Shown here: one piece after another, positions 54,851 to 64,000 of the stretch
Position numbering within the stretch: the first letter of the stretch is position 1
How the letters are laid out: every line of letters starts with the position of its first letter
NCBI GenBank assembly: GCA_902791215.1
Contig: CADAUZ010000007.1
Location: forward strand, 1 to 64,000
Reading direction: 5' to 3'
Length of the DNA stretch: 64,000 bases
From: Oscillospiraceae bacterium
Lineage (GTDB): Bacteria > Bacillota > Clostridia > Oscillospirales > Oscillospiraceae
Notes under the pieces: generated by a model
The model's database searches: none
Seen by the model: the letters and a program-made list of their open reading frames with translations, nothing else
Told to the model about the DNA's origin: nothing
Translations under genes and position numbers: made by a program

Positions 54851-55782
54851 TTCCAGATCTCTTCTGTGACCCCAACCAGCAGATCACGCACATGCTCGGG
54901 GCTGCCCGGCACGGTGCAGCCCGCCGCCATGGCGTGGCCGCCGCCGCCGAAGACCGCGCAGATATCGCTGCTGTTGACCTCCTGGAAGGAGCGCACGGAG
55001 ACGCGGCATGTGCCGTCTTCCTTCTCGCGCACGGTGATGTTGACGCGGCTGGTCTCGCATCTTCCCGCAAGGGCCGCCAGATCGTCCAGATCGTCCTCGA
55101 CCGCGCCTGCTTCCCGGAGCATCTTTAGCGTCACGACGGCGACGGCGATGGTGCCGTCCCGGTAAAAGCGGATGCTGTCATAGATCATGCTCTCGAGGCG
55201 GATACGGGCAGCCGATACCTTGCGGAAGAATATCGTATTGACGGTCGTGTTGTCGGCTCCTGCCCGCAGGAGCTCCGCCGCCGCACTGAAAGCCGCAGCA
55301 TCGGTGTTGGCATACTGGAAGCAGCCCGTATCGGTGGAAAGGCCGATGTAGAGAACAGTCGCTTCCTCCGGTGTCAGGTCCGCGTTCATCATCAGGATCA
55401 GCTCCATGACGATCTCGGCGCAGGAGGCGCGCTCCCCCTGGACAAAGCTCTCCTTCGCAAAATGGGTATTGGAGGGGTGGTGGTCAATGCAGAGATCGAC
55501 CTTTCCCTCAAAGCCCTGACAGAAGAGCTTTGCGTCCGCCACGTCAACGGACACGATGTATTTGGCCTTGAACCCCTCCGGTGCGAAATGCTTCTCGCAG
55601 TATGGGCGGAGCTTGCGGCTCAGCTGGGGATTGGGAAACATATAAGCTCTGCGTCCCGCCCGTCTCAAGCCGCTGCACAGCGCGGCGGCGCAGGAGGCGG
55701 TGTCCCCGTCCGGATTCTTGTGCGTGACGATGAGGATGTCCTCATGGGTCAGCAGGCGCTTTGCGCATTCTTTATAGTCCAT
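54847..55782 (-). CDS. nrnA: NrnA-like DHH oligoribonuclease / pAp phosphatase
   Basis: This 311-residue protein has VTHKNPDGDTAS, CIDHHPSN and the C-terminal GGGGHAMAAGC. The family degrades very short RNAs and 3'-phosphoadenosine 5'-phosphate. Start chosen at 55780-55782 (MDYKECAKRLL), overlapping the end of rbfA by 11 bases; the longer frame to 55869 is not conserved. The place between rbfA and truB is typical for nrnA. Confidence 0.92.
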   Translation of the reverse strand: MDYKECAKRLLTHEDILIVTHKNPDGDTASCAAALCSGLRRAGRRAYMFPNPQLSRKLRPYCEKHFAPEGFKAKYIVSVDVADAKLFCQGFEGKVDLCIDHHPSNTHFAKESFVQGERASCAEIVMELILMMNADLTPEEATVLYIGLSTDTGCFQYANTDAAAFSAAAELLRAGADNTTVNTIFFRKVSAARIRLESMIYDSIRFYRDGTIAVAVVTLKMLREAGAVEDDLDDLAALAGRCETSRVNITVREKEDGTCRVSVRSFQEVNSSDICAVFGGGGHAMAAGCTVPGSPEHVRDLLVGVTEEIWK

Positions 55783-56143
55783 TGTCCCCGTCCTCATCCT
55801 GTTTGATGTCCAGGGAGTTGATGACCTCGTTGATGTGCGCGCCGTACTCGATGCTGTGATCCAGCTCAAACACCAGCTCCGGCGTGTAGCGCAGATCCAG
55901 CACGCTTCCCAGCTCCCGGCGCAGCCAGCCGGAGGCCGACTTGATGCCGCGGCGAAATTCCTTTTCGTTCTGCAGGCCCATCACGGAAAGCCAGATCTTG
56001 CTGTAGCGCAGGTCGCCGGTGGTCTCCACACGCGTGACGCTGATCATGCCCTGCTGCACGCGGGGGTCCTTGATGTCCCGCAGCTTTGCCGAGACGACGC
56101 GCTGGATATCGTCATTGATTCTTGCGATTTTATTGGATGACAT
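55772..56143 (-). CDS. rbfA: Ribosome-binding factor A
   Basis: This 123-residue KH-like protein binds the 30S subunit during late 16S rRNA maturation: RINDDIQRVVSAKLRDIKD and LRYTPELVFELDHSIEYGAHI (parts). Start at 56141-56143 with GGAGA 9 bases upstream; the longer frame to 56200 is unsupported. infB, usually directly upstream, is absent here and the neighbour is instead a c-di-GMP gene, so the operon may have been broken. Confidence 0.94.
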   Translation of the reverse strand: MSSNKIARINDDIQRVVSAKLRDIKDPRVQQGMISVTRVETTGDLRYSKIWLSVMGLQNEKEFRRGIKSASGWLRRELGSVLDLRYTPELVFELDHSIEYGAHINEVINSLDIKQDEDGDNGL

Positions 56144-56274
56144 GTTGTATTCTCCAAACCATGGGCGCCGTATCGGACGCCCGGTGTATTGTATATTCAC
56201 AGGTAGAGTTTATTATAACATGTAATGTTTCGTCCCGCAAGTGGGAAAAGTCGGACAAAATACGTACACTTCCG

Positions 56275-56314
56275 TAAAAGCGGAACACCCCGCGGAACGC
56301 TCCGCAGGGTGTTC
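56275..56314 (-). terminator. Terminator of the permease-GGDEF gene
   Basis: On the minus strand GAACACCCtGCGGA pairs with TCCGCgGGGTGTTC, loop 4 bases, followed by CGCTTTTAC. Confidence 0.8.
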
Positions 56315-56331
56315 GGCATCTTGACTTTTTA

Positions 56332-58584
56332 TCAGGTCCCCGCCTGGGCGGCGAGTGCCGCTTGCTGCTGCTTGAGCTGCTTTTTCCGCTCGTACATGCG
56401 GCGGTCCGCCTGCTCGAAAACGCGCAGCAAGGAGCTATGCTCGCCGGGGTCGTATTCCGCCATGCCCGCGGCAATGGCGTCGCCGTCCCTAGAGAGGTTT
56501 GTCTGCGCCTGCTCATCGACCAGCGAGAGCAGCTTCCGGCGGTTTTCAAAGTCTTCGCCGCGCAGGATGACGACGAATTCATCCCCGCCGTAGCGGAACA
56601 CCGGGGAATGGGAAAAGATCTTGCAGATCACAGCACAGGCGCGGCGTATGCACTCGTCGCCCGCGACGTGCCCCTGCATATCGTTGATCGTTTTCAGATT
56701 GTTGATATCGCAGACCACAACGGCAAAGGGCGGGCAGTCCCCGTTGTTGATCTGTTCGTCGATGCGCTCCTCCCACTGGGAGAAGGCGCGCTTGTTCTTG
56801 ATGCCGGTAAGAGCGTCGGTAAGGCCGGTCTCCCGCGCGGTGCCGAACTTTTCCTGCCATTCCTTTGCCTTGGAGTTTGCCGCGTTGTAGTTGTTGCCGA
56901 GAATGACGACAGCGACAATGAACATGACAAAGGAGGTCATGGTGGTGCGGATGTTCGCGCTTTCGATGCGATCCTCCTGCTCGGAGACGAAGGCCTCCGC
57001 CTCGTCCTCCTGCACGCTCCCCTGCTCCACGCGCTCGGTGTAATAATCCTGGATGGACTGGATGGAATCCTCGGTGATGAGCTGGGTGTCGCGGCTCGTC
57101 CACATCATGCTGGTCAGCAGCATCAGCAGCAGGAGCACCACCCACACGATCACCGAATGGCCGTAGCGTGCCTCCGTATCCCGCACAAGCACCGCCCGGA
57201 AGGCGATGAGCCCCAGGAGCGACCAGGCAGCAAACAGCAGATAGGATTCCGGCTCCATGGCCTCGTAGGCGATGAGCTTCGGCGCCAGCAGCAGAACAAT
57301 AACGCCGATCATCAATGCCGCGCCAGCAGCGCCGGTCCATTTGGCGGTCCTGTCGCCGTGCTGGGAGGCATGCACCCACACGGAGTCCGAGAGAAGGCCG
57401 TAAATGATCGCGGCGCCGAGGGTCGTCACATCCACGATCCAGCCGATAGCGGTGCGCCCGAGAAACGGGATCACGCAGGAAACCAGGACCGTCACAAGGA
57501 TGGCATAGCCGGGAATGCCGTATTTGTTCAGCTTTCCGAGCCTGCCGACCCATTCATGCTCCCTGCCGAAGGAGAAGAGCAGGCGGCTGATGGCGGTGAG
57601 GTTGCCGATAATGCTGGTGACGATCACCGCGAGCAGGGACAGGATCATGATCGTGATCCCGGCCGGGCCCATATAGTGTTCGGCCGCGTAAAACGCCGGG
57701 ATGGCCTTGATGCCCTCGAGATTGTCCATATCGCGGATATAGGCAAACCAGCTGTCATACTCAGCCGGGTATGCGCTGACGGAGAGGATCGACATGAGCA
57801 CATACACGAGCGTGGTCATGACCACCGAGGCCAGCATCACACCGCGTATCTTTTTGAGAGGGAAGGCATATTCCTCGGAAAAATGGGCCACATTTTCAAA
57901 GCCGATGAACGCCCAGGGTGAGATGACCGCAATGCGCACGATCTGGCCCAGGGTCGAACGGTCCGGCAGATAGCCCGGCTCGTAGCTGAAGCCGCTTGCG
58001 CCGTGGCGGATGCAGGCGGCAGCGGTCGTCACGATCAGGCCGCCGACGAAGAAGAAGGCCAGCACGATCATGATAAACTGCGGGATGCGCTTGCTTCTTG
58101 CGCACAGCAGACCCACCAGACACACAGCCGCTATGGAAAGCAGCGCCTCGCCCAGGTAGACCCTGTAGCCGAAGACGACATAGCTGAAGCCGAACTGGAA
58201 CATCGTGCCGAAAAAGCGCTGTGCAAAAAGCGGCAGGGACGTGATGTTGGCCCACAGGATCGCAAGATAGGTCAGCAGCAGGAACCACGCGATCAGAAAG
58301 CCGACATCGTGGCCGCGCACCTGGTCGCCCCAGGCGTAGATGCCGCCCGCGCCCGGCGCGCGCTCGAGCATGTAGCACAGATTATGGTTGATGATCAGGA
58401 TGACAGCCATGCCGAGCGCGAGGCCGAGGACGGTGCCGAGAATACCCGCCTGGAACAGATAGGTATTGCACGTCACGACGAAGGAGCCCCAGCCGATGCT
58501 GGTCCCGATTGAGAACGCCCATACGCCCGCGCGGCTGAAATACGGGCTGAGTCTGTTATTCTTTACGTTAAGATTGCTGTCCAT
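56332..58584 (-). CDS. Amino-acid-permease / GGDEF fusion
   Basis: This 750-residue protein joins an APC-superfamily permease (about 12 helices, 1-430; SIGTSIGWGSF and SPWAFIGFENVAHFSEE) to a short extracytoplasmic loop between two further helices (about 475-560). A C-terminal GGDEF diguanylate cyclase domain follows (about 575-735). The cyclase motif RYGGDEFVVIL (GGDEF at 666-670) is intact and no RxxD inhibitory site is seen. The permease part may sense an amino acid or polyamine and set c-di-GMP synthesis. It follows the larger fusion gene by about 60 bases on the same strand. Confidence 0.88.
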   Translation of the reverse strand: MDSNLNVKNNRLSPYFSRAGVWAFSIGTSIGWGSFVVTCNTYLFQAGILGTVLGLALGMAVILIINHNLCYMLERAPGAGGIYAWGDQVRGHDVGFLIAWFLLLTYLAILWANITSLPLFAQRFFGTMFQFGFSYVVFGYRVYLGEALLSIAAVCLVGLLCARSKRIPQFIMIVLAFFFVGGLIVTTAAACIRHGASGFSYEPGYLPDRSTLGQIVRIAVISPWAFIGFENVAHFSEEYAFPLKKIRGVMLASVVMTTLVYVLMSILSVSAYPAEYDSWFAYIRDMDNLEGIKAIPAFYAAEHYMGPAGITIMILSLLAVIVTSIIGNLTAISRLLFSFGREHEWVGRLGKLNKYGIPGYAILVTVLVSCVIPFLGRTAIGWIVDVTTLGAAIIYGLLSDSVWVHASQHGDRTAKWTGAAGAALMIGVIVLLLAPKLIAYEAMEPESYLLFAAWSLLGLIAFRAVLVRDTEARYGHSVIVWVVLLLLMLLTSMMWTSRDTQLITEDSIQSIQDYYTERVEQGSVQEDEAEAFVSEQEDRIESANIRTTMTSFVMFIVAVVILGNNYNAANSKAKEWQEKFGTARETGLTDALTGIKNKRAFSQWEERIDEQINNGDCPPFAVVVCDINNLKTINDMQGHVAGDECIRRACAVICKIFSHSPVFRYGGDEFVVILRGEDFENRRKLLSLVDEQAQTNLSRDGDAIAAGMAEYDPGEHSSLLRVFEQADRRMYERKKQLKQQQAALAAQAGT

Positions 58585-58647
58585 TGGCTTGAACGACCTT
58601 TCTTACCGGGAATGCGCTTCAAGGACCTTTTGTCATGATACGCCTGT

Positions 58648-61600
58648 TTACTCGGGTCTGACGCCGATGACGATATGGTGATCGTCGCTGTTGCGTGTGC
58701 GGATGGACTGGAGCAGATAGTTTTTCAGGCTGCCGCCCCGCTTCATGCGGAAGGCCAGAGAAATACTCTCATCCTCCCCCGCGCACCTCTGGAGCCTTTC
58801 ACGGCTGAGTTCGGCTTCGACAGCGGGCAGATCCTCCGCGCAGATATCGCCGAAGAACTTATCCCGGATGTCGCTGCTGAAATCCGTGCCGCCGGGACGG
58901 ATCTCAAGCTCGCCGCCCGCGCCGTTATAAAACTCCAGATAGTAATCGCTGGTCACATCCACATAGAAAATGCTCTCGAAATCGCTGGTGAGCGCCTTGG
59001 AAATGCTCATACCGCTCTTTTTGGCGGCAGACTTCGGGACGGAGACCTTGCCGCGCTCGAGGAGGAAGCGGTCAAAGTCTTCGGGCGGGACGGGCCTTGA
59101 GAAATAATAGCCCTGCACCAGATCGCAGCCCATGGCCTTGAGCACCAGGTACTGCTCCTCGGTCTCCACGCCCTCGGCCACGACCGGGACGCGCAGATAA
59201 TCGGCGATGTCGATAATGAGCTCGATCATGCGCATGTCGCGCTTTTCGCCGAAGGCGCTGCGGATAAAGCTCATGTCCAGCTTCAAGGCGTCGATGGGCA
59301 GCTGGGACAGCATGCCGAGCGACGAATAGCCGGTGCCGAAGTCGTCCATCTCGATGCGAAAACCCATCCCCATGCCGCGAAGCTCCCGCGCGGTGGAGAT
59401 GACCTGTTCGGAGTCGCCGGTGTAGGCCGACTCCGTGATCTCCAGCATCAGGTCCTCGGCCTTGAGATCGTGGGAGGCGAGGATCTCCATGAAAATGCTT
59501 TTCAGATTGGGGGTGAGCATGTCGATACGCGACACGTTCACCGACACGGGCACCGCAAAGCCGAAGCGGTCCTTCCACTGCCGTATCCGGGCCGCGGTCT
59601 CGCGCCAGACATATTCGTCCAGCTCCAGGATCATGCCGTTATCCTCCAGCAGGGGGATGAAAATGCCGGGGCTGATAAGGCCGAGCTCCGGGTGATCCCA
59701 GCGCACGAGCGCCTCGGCGCTCGAGAGGACGGGCACATCGGGCCGGATATCGTATTTGGGCTGGAAGTAGACCTTGAAGCGGCGGTTTTTGAGGGAGGGC
59801 CGGAAGTCCTCCAGCAGTCTCGCCTTGTAAAGCTCGGCCTTGTGCATCTCGGTGTCGTAGATGCCGACCGCCTTGAGGTAGCTTGCCTTGACAGTGTTGG
59901 CGGCGATCTTGGCGTAGTCGAAGCGGCGCTCGATCTCGAGAGATTTGTCCACATTGGCATACACGCCGAGGCGCAGGCGAACGCGGTTGGAAGCGTTCTC
60001 GTCCTCCGCAAGCCCCTCGGAGGCCCGGTCGAGCAGTGCGCCGTAATCTTCCTGGTGCGGACAATAGATGAGGAAGGTGTCCGCACCTCTACGGCAGCCG
60101 AAGCCGCCCACATCCCGGGCGATCACACGGATGTTCTCACCGATCTTCGCAAGAACGCTGTCACCGTACTGCTTGCCGTAGCGTTCGTTGATCATATGGA
60201 AGCGGTTGATGTCAATGACGATGGCGTCCATGGGCATGTCGGTATAGTGCCGGTCAAACATGCGCACATAGCGCAGGAAGTAATCAAGGTTAAAGAGCCT
60301 GGTGAGGCTGTCGCGCTCGGTGGACTGGATGATGTTGCGCTTTTCGGAAAGCTCTATGCAGCGGTTGGCGCGGGCCAGGATGATCTCGGGCTTCGGGTAG
60401 GGCTTGGGGATAAAGTCCATGGCCCCGACCTTGAGGCACTCCACCTCGCTGCTCTGGTCGGCGGTCAGCACAATGACCGGGATCTCGCGGAAGTCCGCCT
60501 CCTCGCGCATGATTTTCAGCACCTCCATGCCGCTCATGCGGGGCATCTGGAGGTCGAGCATCACAAGGGCGATCTCGTCCTTGTGGGCCTTGAGCTGTCC
60601 GAGGGCCTCCACGCCGTCGGAAGCGTACAGGACCTCATAGCGGGTCTGGAGGATATTGCCGAGCATGATGAGGTTGACGGATTCGTCCTCCACGATGAGG
60701 ACATGGCGCTTGAGGCGCAGAAGCTCCTCATCCGAGCCGGGAAGCCTGGCATTTGCCGCGTCCTCGGCATCGTCGCGCGTCACCGCGCCGAGACCCTTGA
60801 GCAGCTTCTTTTCCTCATACATGAGCTCGTCGGCACGCTGGAAGACGCTGTGATAGTTCTCGTCCTCGCCGGGGACATACTCCGAAAGGCCGCCCGAGAC
60901 CACCACGCCGCCGGTGCCGATATGCTCAACCGAGCGGTCATGCAGGGCAAGGAGCAGTTCATTTCGGATGACGTAGTCCCGCCCGGTCAGAATGACGACG
61001 AATTCGTCGCCGCCCACGCGGTAGACGGGGCTGTGCTGGAAGATGTCGCAGATCATGTCGAAGGCCTTGCGGATGTACTCGTCCCCCGCCTTGTGGCCGA
61101 GGGTGTCGTTGATTTTTTTCAAGCCGTTGACATCGCAGACGACCACGGCAAAATTGGGGCTTGTGCCGTTATCAATTGCGGTGTTGATGGCCTTCTCATG
61201 GGTCAGATAGGCGTGCTTGCTCTTGGCGCCGGTCATGGGATCGGTAAAGGCGGTCTGGCGGGCGGCGTCGCGCTCCTTGACGGCCTTGGTCTCCCAGCGC
61301 TTCATGGAGACGTGGTTTACAAGCATCGCGCCGAGGGCCATGACAAACAGGCCGCTCACCAGCAGGGTATTGAGCCTGTCGGTGCGCTGGATCTGCTCGA
61401 GCTGCTCCTGGATGAAGGCGGCGTCCCCCTCGGTGTCGGTCCTCGCGGTATCGCTGAAATAATCCCGGATGGCGAAGATGGCGGTTTCTGTGGACTTCTG
61501 TTCGGCGCGGTAAGACCAGATCATCGCCATGAACACCACCAGAGCCAGCAGCACGATCCACACGATGATCGCCTTGCCGAAGCGCCGCGCGTGATCCTTC

Positions 61601-62985
61601 TTGATGATGGAGCGGAAGAACAGAAGGCCGATCACGGTCCACACCATGAAGAGGATATAGGTCTCGGTAGCGAGCATATCATCCCCGAACAGGGCCGGGA
61701 AGAGCAGGCATGCGCCGAACACGATCATCGTCGCAAAGCCGATGAAGCCCGTCACCGTCTCGTGTCTGCGCTTTTCCTTCTGTGCGGTCTTCAGCGCCGC
61801 CGCCGACACGAAGCCGTAGATCAGTGTTGCGCCGAGAGTGGTCACGTCAACGATCCAGCCAATGGCTGTCCTGCCGACAAAGAGGATGGGGATGCTCAAA
61901 AAGCCCACCAGGAGCATGGCGTTTGCGGGGATGTGGCTTTCATTGAGTTCGGCAAATCTGGAAGGCAGGATATCGTCGCACGCGGCAGCATAGAACAGGC
62001 GGCTGAGGGCGCGCAGATTGCCGATCAGGCTTGTCAGAATGAGTGACAGGAGCGAAAACATCAATACCGCCACGCCGAAATTCCCCAGGTAATGATGGGC
62101 GGCGTAGAAGGCGGGCAGGCCCTCCAGACCGGAATAGCTGTCCAGATTGCGGATATACGAAAGCCAGCTCTCGTTGCCCGCGGGGTAGGCCGTCACGCTC
62201 AGCAGGACGACAAAGATGTACAGCGCCGTCGACATGAGCACGGAAGCGACAAGGATGCCGTAGAGCTTGTCCTTTTTAAAGTTGAACTCCTCCGCCGAGT
62301 GGGTGATGCTCTCAAAGCCGATGAAGGCCCAGGGAGAGATGAAGGCGATGCGCAGCGTCTGCATCAACGCTCCCCTCTCCGGGACAAAGGCCGGGGCGAG
62401 ACTCACTTTGCGGCCCGTGAGCGCCGCGGCGGCGCAGAGGGTAATCCCGATGCAGAAGATCAGCACCATCACGACCATGGCGTGGGCGGCGATCCTCTTG
62501 CTGCGGATGCACAGGGCGATCACGCCGACGATGGCAAACATGGTCAGCAGCGTCTCTCCCAGGTAGACCTCATAGCCGAACACGGAAAAGAGGTAGCCGA
62601 ACTTGAAAGCGTCACCGATAAAATAGCGGGCAAACAGGGGCAGGCTGGTGGCGTTTGCCCAGAACATGGAGATGTAGGTCAGACTGAGAAACCAGAAGAC
62701 CAGAAAAGCGCGGTCATAGCCAAAGACCTCCCGCGTGTAGGTATAGATGCCTCCGGCAAGGGGATAGCGGCTTGCCATGTAGAAGAAGTTGCGGCTGATA
62801 ACGAGCATCAGCGCCATGCCGACAAGCAGGCCGAGGATGCTGCCGGCGGGTCCCGCCTGGGCGAGGTAGGTGTTGGCCGTGACGACCAGGGACCCCCAGC
62901 CCACGCTGGTGCCCACCGCCAGCGCCCAGGCTGCAGCGGGAGAAAGATAGGGCTGAAGTCCTGCCTGCGTTTTTTGGTCTTTCAT
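58648..62985 (-). CDS. Giant permease-GGDEF-REC-GGDEF-EAL signalling protein
   Basis: This 1445-residue protein reads as follows. 1-400: APC-type permease with SVGWGSLVVT and SPWAFIGFESITHSAEE. 410-560: four more helices and a short loop. 575-730: GGDEF with intact RVGGDEFVVIL (658-662). 760-880: receiver domain with phospho-acceptor Asp811 and Lys861. 885-1045: second GGDEF, degenerate (RGADTF, 966-971). 1060-1310: EAL with EALVRW, ITES, DDFGTGYSS and EGVE, all catalytic residues kept. 1330-1445: PAS-like tail. It could both make and break c-di-GMP, gated by transport and phosphorylation. The hybrid kinase gene upstream could supply the phosphate. Confidence 0.9.
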   Translation of the reverse strand: MKDQKTQAGLQPYLSPAAAWALAVGTSVGWGSLVVTANTYLAQAGPAGSILGLLVGMALMLVISRNFFYMASRYPLAGGIYTYTREVFGYDRAFLVFWFLSLTYISMFWANATSLPLFARYFIGDAFKFGYLFSVFGYEVYLGETLLTMFAIVGVIALCIRSKRIAAHAMVVMVLIFCIGITLCAAAALTGRKVSLAPAFVPERGALMQTLRIAFISPWAFIGFESITHSAEEFNFKKDKLYGILVASVLMSTALYIFVVLLSVTAYPAGNESWLSYIRNLDSYSGLEGLPAFYAAHHYLGNFGVAVLMFSLLSLILTSLIGNLRALSRLFYAAACDDILPSRFAELNESHIPANAMLLVGFLSIPILFVGRTAIGWIVDVTTLGATLIYGFVSAAALKTAQKEKRRHETVTGFIGFATMIVFGACLLFPALFGDDMLATETYILFMVWTVIGLLFFRSIIKKDHARRFGKAIIVWIVLLALVVFMAMIWSYRAEQKSTETAIFAIRDYFSDTARTDTEGDAAFIQEQLEQIQRTDRLNTLLVSGLFVMALGAMLVNHVSMKRWETKAVKERDAARQTAFTDPMTGAKSKHAYLTHEKAINTAIDNGTSPNFAVVVCDVNGLKKINDTLGHKAGDEYIRKAFDMICDIFQHSPVYRVGGDEFVVILTGRDYVIRNELLLALHDRSVEHIGTGGVVVSGGLSEYVPGEDENYHSVFQRADELMYEEKKLLKGLGAVTRDDAEDAANARLPGSDEELLRLKRHVLIVEDESVNLIMLGNILQTRYEVLYASDGVEALGQLKAHKDEIALVMLDLQMPRMSGMEVLKIMREEADFREIPVIVLTADQSSEVECLKVGAMDFIPKPYPKPEIILARANRCIELSEKRNIIQSTERDSLTRLFNLDYFLRYVRMFDRHYTDMPMDAIVIDINRFHMINERYGKQYGDSVLAKIGENIRVIARDVGGFGCRRGADTFLIYCPHQEDYGALLDRASEGLAEDENASNRVRLRLGVYANVDKSLEIERRFDYAKIAANTVKASYLKAVGIYDTEMHKAELYKARLLEDFRPSLKNRRFKVYFQPKYDIRPDVPVLSSAEALVRWDHPELGLISPGIFIPLLEDNGMILELDEYVWRETAARIRQWKDRFGFAVPVSVNVSRIDMLTPNLKSIFMEILASHDLKAEDLMLEITESAYTGDSEQVISTARELRGMGMGFRIEMDDFGTGYSSLGMLSQLPIDALKLDMSFIRSAFGEKRDMRMIELIIDIADYLRVPVVAEGVETEEQYLVLKAMGCDLVQGYYFSRPVPPEDFDRFLLERGKVSVPKSAAKKSGMSISKALTSDFESIFYVDVTSDYYLEFYNGAGGELEIRPGGTDFSSDIRDKFFGDICAEDLPAVEAELSRERLQRCAGEDESISLAFRMKRGGSLKNYLLQSIRTRNSDDHHIVIGVRPE

Positions 62986-63025
62986 TTTGGATCACTCCGT
63001 AAAACATTCTGCACAGCGGCTGTGT

Positions 63026-64000
63026 TTAAACGCGCGGGGGCATTATGCGTGCGAGCGTGTCGTAAAGGCGCTCGGGCTCGACGGGCTTGCCCAGATGGGC
63101 GTTCATGCCCGCTTTCCGGGTGCTCTCCACATCATCGTCGAAGACATTGGCGGTCATAGCGATAATCGGGATCGCAGCCGCGTCCGGACGCTCGAGCGCG
63201 CGGATGGCCCTGGTTGCGGTGATGCCGTCCATGACCGGCATGCGCATGTCCATGAGGATCGCGTCATAATACCCGGCGGGATGCTTGCCGAACATCTCGA
63301 GGGCGACCGCGCCGTTTTCGGCGTGCTCGGTAAGTACATCCTCGATCTCGAGCAGATCCTGCAAAATCTCTGCGTTCTGCTCCACGTCCTCCACGATGAG
63401 GATGCGGCGTCCGGCAAGACTGCTCTCCTGCGCGGGTTCTTCTTCCGCCTCGGCAGGCTCGATGCCGGAGCGGTGCAGCAGCACATTGTGGATCTGCTGC
63501 AGGAGACTGTCGGCATACAGGGGCTTTGCGATGATGCCGTCCACCCCGTCCCTCCGGGCGTCCTCGTCGATGATGTCCCAGTTGTAGCCCGTGAGCACGA
63601 TAACGGCGGTCTTGCCCTCATCAAAGGAGCGAAGCTCCCGCGTCAGCTCCAGGCCGTTCATGCCGGGCATCTTGTAGTCGGTCAGCAGCAGATCATAGCC
63701 GCGGCCCCTGTCATGGGCGCCGCGCAGGGCGGCAAGTCCCTCGCGGCCGCTTGCGGCGGTGTCGGCCTCGATGCCGATGGACTGAAGTACGATCCTCCCA
63801 TGCTCGCAGGCGATCTCATCGTCGTCCACCACCAGAGCCCGCAGGTTTTCCGGCAGGTCGATCCCCTGAGCCGCCTGCGCCTGTCGGTCGGAAGCCCCAA
63901 GGGTGACGGTCACGGTGAACACGGAGCCGACGCCCTTTTCGCTGTCGACATGAATGTCGCCGTTCATCATCTCGACGAAATTCTTGGTGATGGCCATGCC
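63026..64000 (-). CDS. Hybrid sensor histidine kinase, C-terminal part (cut by window edge)
   Basis: The frame enters from the right edge, so the N-terminus and most of the kinase are missing. Visible: the end of the ATPase domain (GMAITKNFVEMMNGDIHV, GVGSVFTV), then two receiver domains. The first has VVDDDE and phospho-acceptor Asp in LLLTDYKMPGMNG; the second has IVEDVEQN and ILMDMRMPVMDG. Two tandem receivers suggest a phosphorelay. It lies 40 bases upstream of the giant c-di-GMP protein gene, whose receiver domain is a likely partner. Confidence 0.88.
   Translation of the reverse strand, partial: GMAITKNFVEMMNGDIHVDSEKGVGSVFTVTVTLGASDRQAQAAQGIDLPENLRALVVDDDEIACEHGRIVLQSIGIEADTAASGREGLAALRGAHDRGRGYDLLLTDYKMPGMNGLELTRELRSFDEGKTAVIVLTGYNWDIIDEDARRDGVDGIIAKPLYADSLLQQIHNVLLHRSGIEPAEAEEEPAQESSLAGRRILIVEDVEQNAEILQDLLEIEDVLTEHAENGAVALEMFGKHPAGYYDAILMDMRMPVMDGITATRAIRALERPDAAAIPIIAMTANVFDDDVESTRKAGMNAHLGKPVEPERLYDTLARIMPPRV

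Overview
The window looks like a chromosomal segment of a spore-forming, anaerobic gut Clostridium relative, probably Oscillospiraceae. This is an inference from high GC, the protein sequences, SpoVAC, a flavodiiron protein, a membrane-bound Mbh-type [NiFe] hydrogenase, and housekeeping genes with Firmicute gene order. Most genes are on the minus strand. No rRNA, CRISPR array or intact insertion sequence was seen.

1-10.8 kb: a LexA/UmuD-like repressor with its own operators, then an envelope locus. That locus has a LytS-like sensor kinase and a SARP-type response regulator, a secreted TlpA-like thioredoxin, an exported zinc-ribbon array protein, three miniproteins with double-glycine leaders (SH3, zinc ribbon, LysM), and a divergent L,D-transpeptidase whose start is frameshifted. 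A TnpV remnant follows.

10.9-30.6 kb: housekeeping genes. These are an M29 aminopeptidase, an AlkZ-related protein, tRNA-Thr, radC, tsaD, rimI, polA, uvrB, a PAP2 phosphatase, rqcH, mrnC, ftsK, uppP, a flavodiiron protein, a DHH phosphoesterase and a phosphoribosyltransferase. 30.6-35.6 kb: a fourth GG-leader miniprotein (Cpl-7 domain), a 7TM-GGDEF-EAL protein, an anion permease, a rhodanese and a BspA-like repeat protein.

36.0-49.7 kb: a hydrogenase locus read leftward, hypF-hypC-hypD-hypE-mbhK-mbhL-hypA-mbhABCDEFGH-mbhM-mbhJ-mbhN. Copies of a palindromic repeat sit at three of its internal joints. 49.8-56.2 kb: spoVAC, tRNA-Ser(GGA), a VanX-type dipeptidase, a fifth GG-leader miniprotein (SH3), a PepSY protein, and ribF-truB-nrnA-rbfA. 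56.3-64 kb: a c-di-GMP locus with two amino-acid-permease/GGDEF fusions (one 1445 residues long) and the end of a hybrid sensor kinase.

The main discovery candidate is a regulon. Five promoters share two heptamers exactly 11 bp apart, placed 10 bp upstream of an extended -10 box. They precede the two-component genes themselves, three GG-leader miniprotein genes (two SH3, one LysM) and the L,D-transpeptidase. This layout is what SARP-type activators are known to bind, and the window encodes such a regulator. Together these suggest a two-component system that controls an exported set of small wall-binding proteins and peptidoglycan cross-linking.
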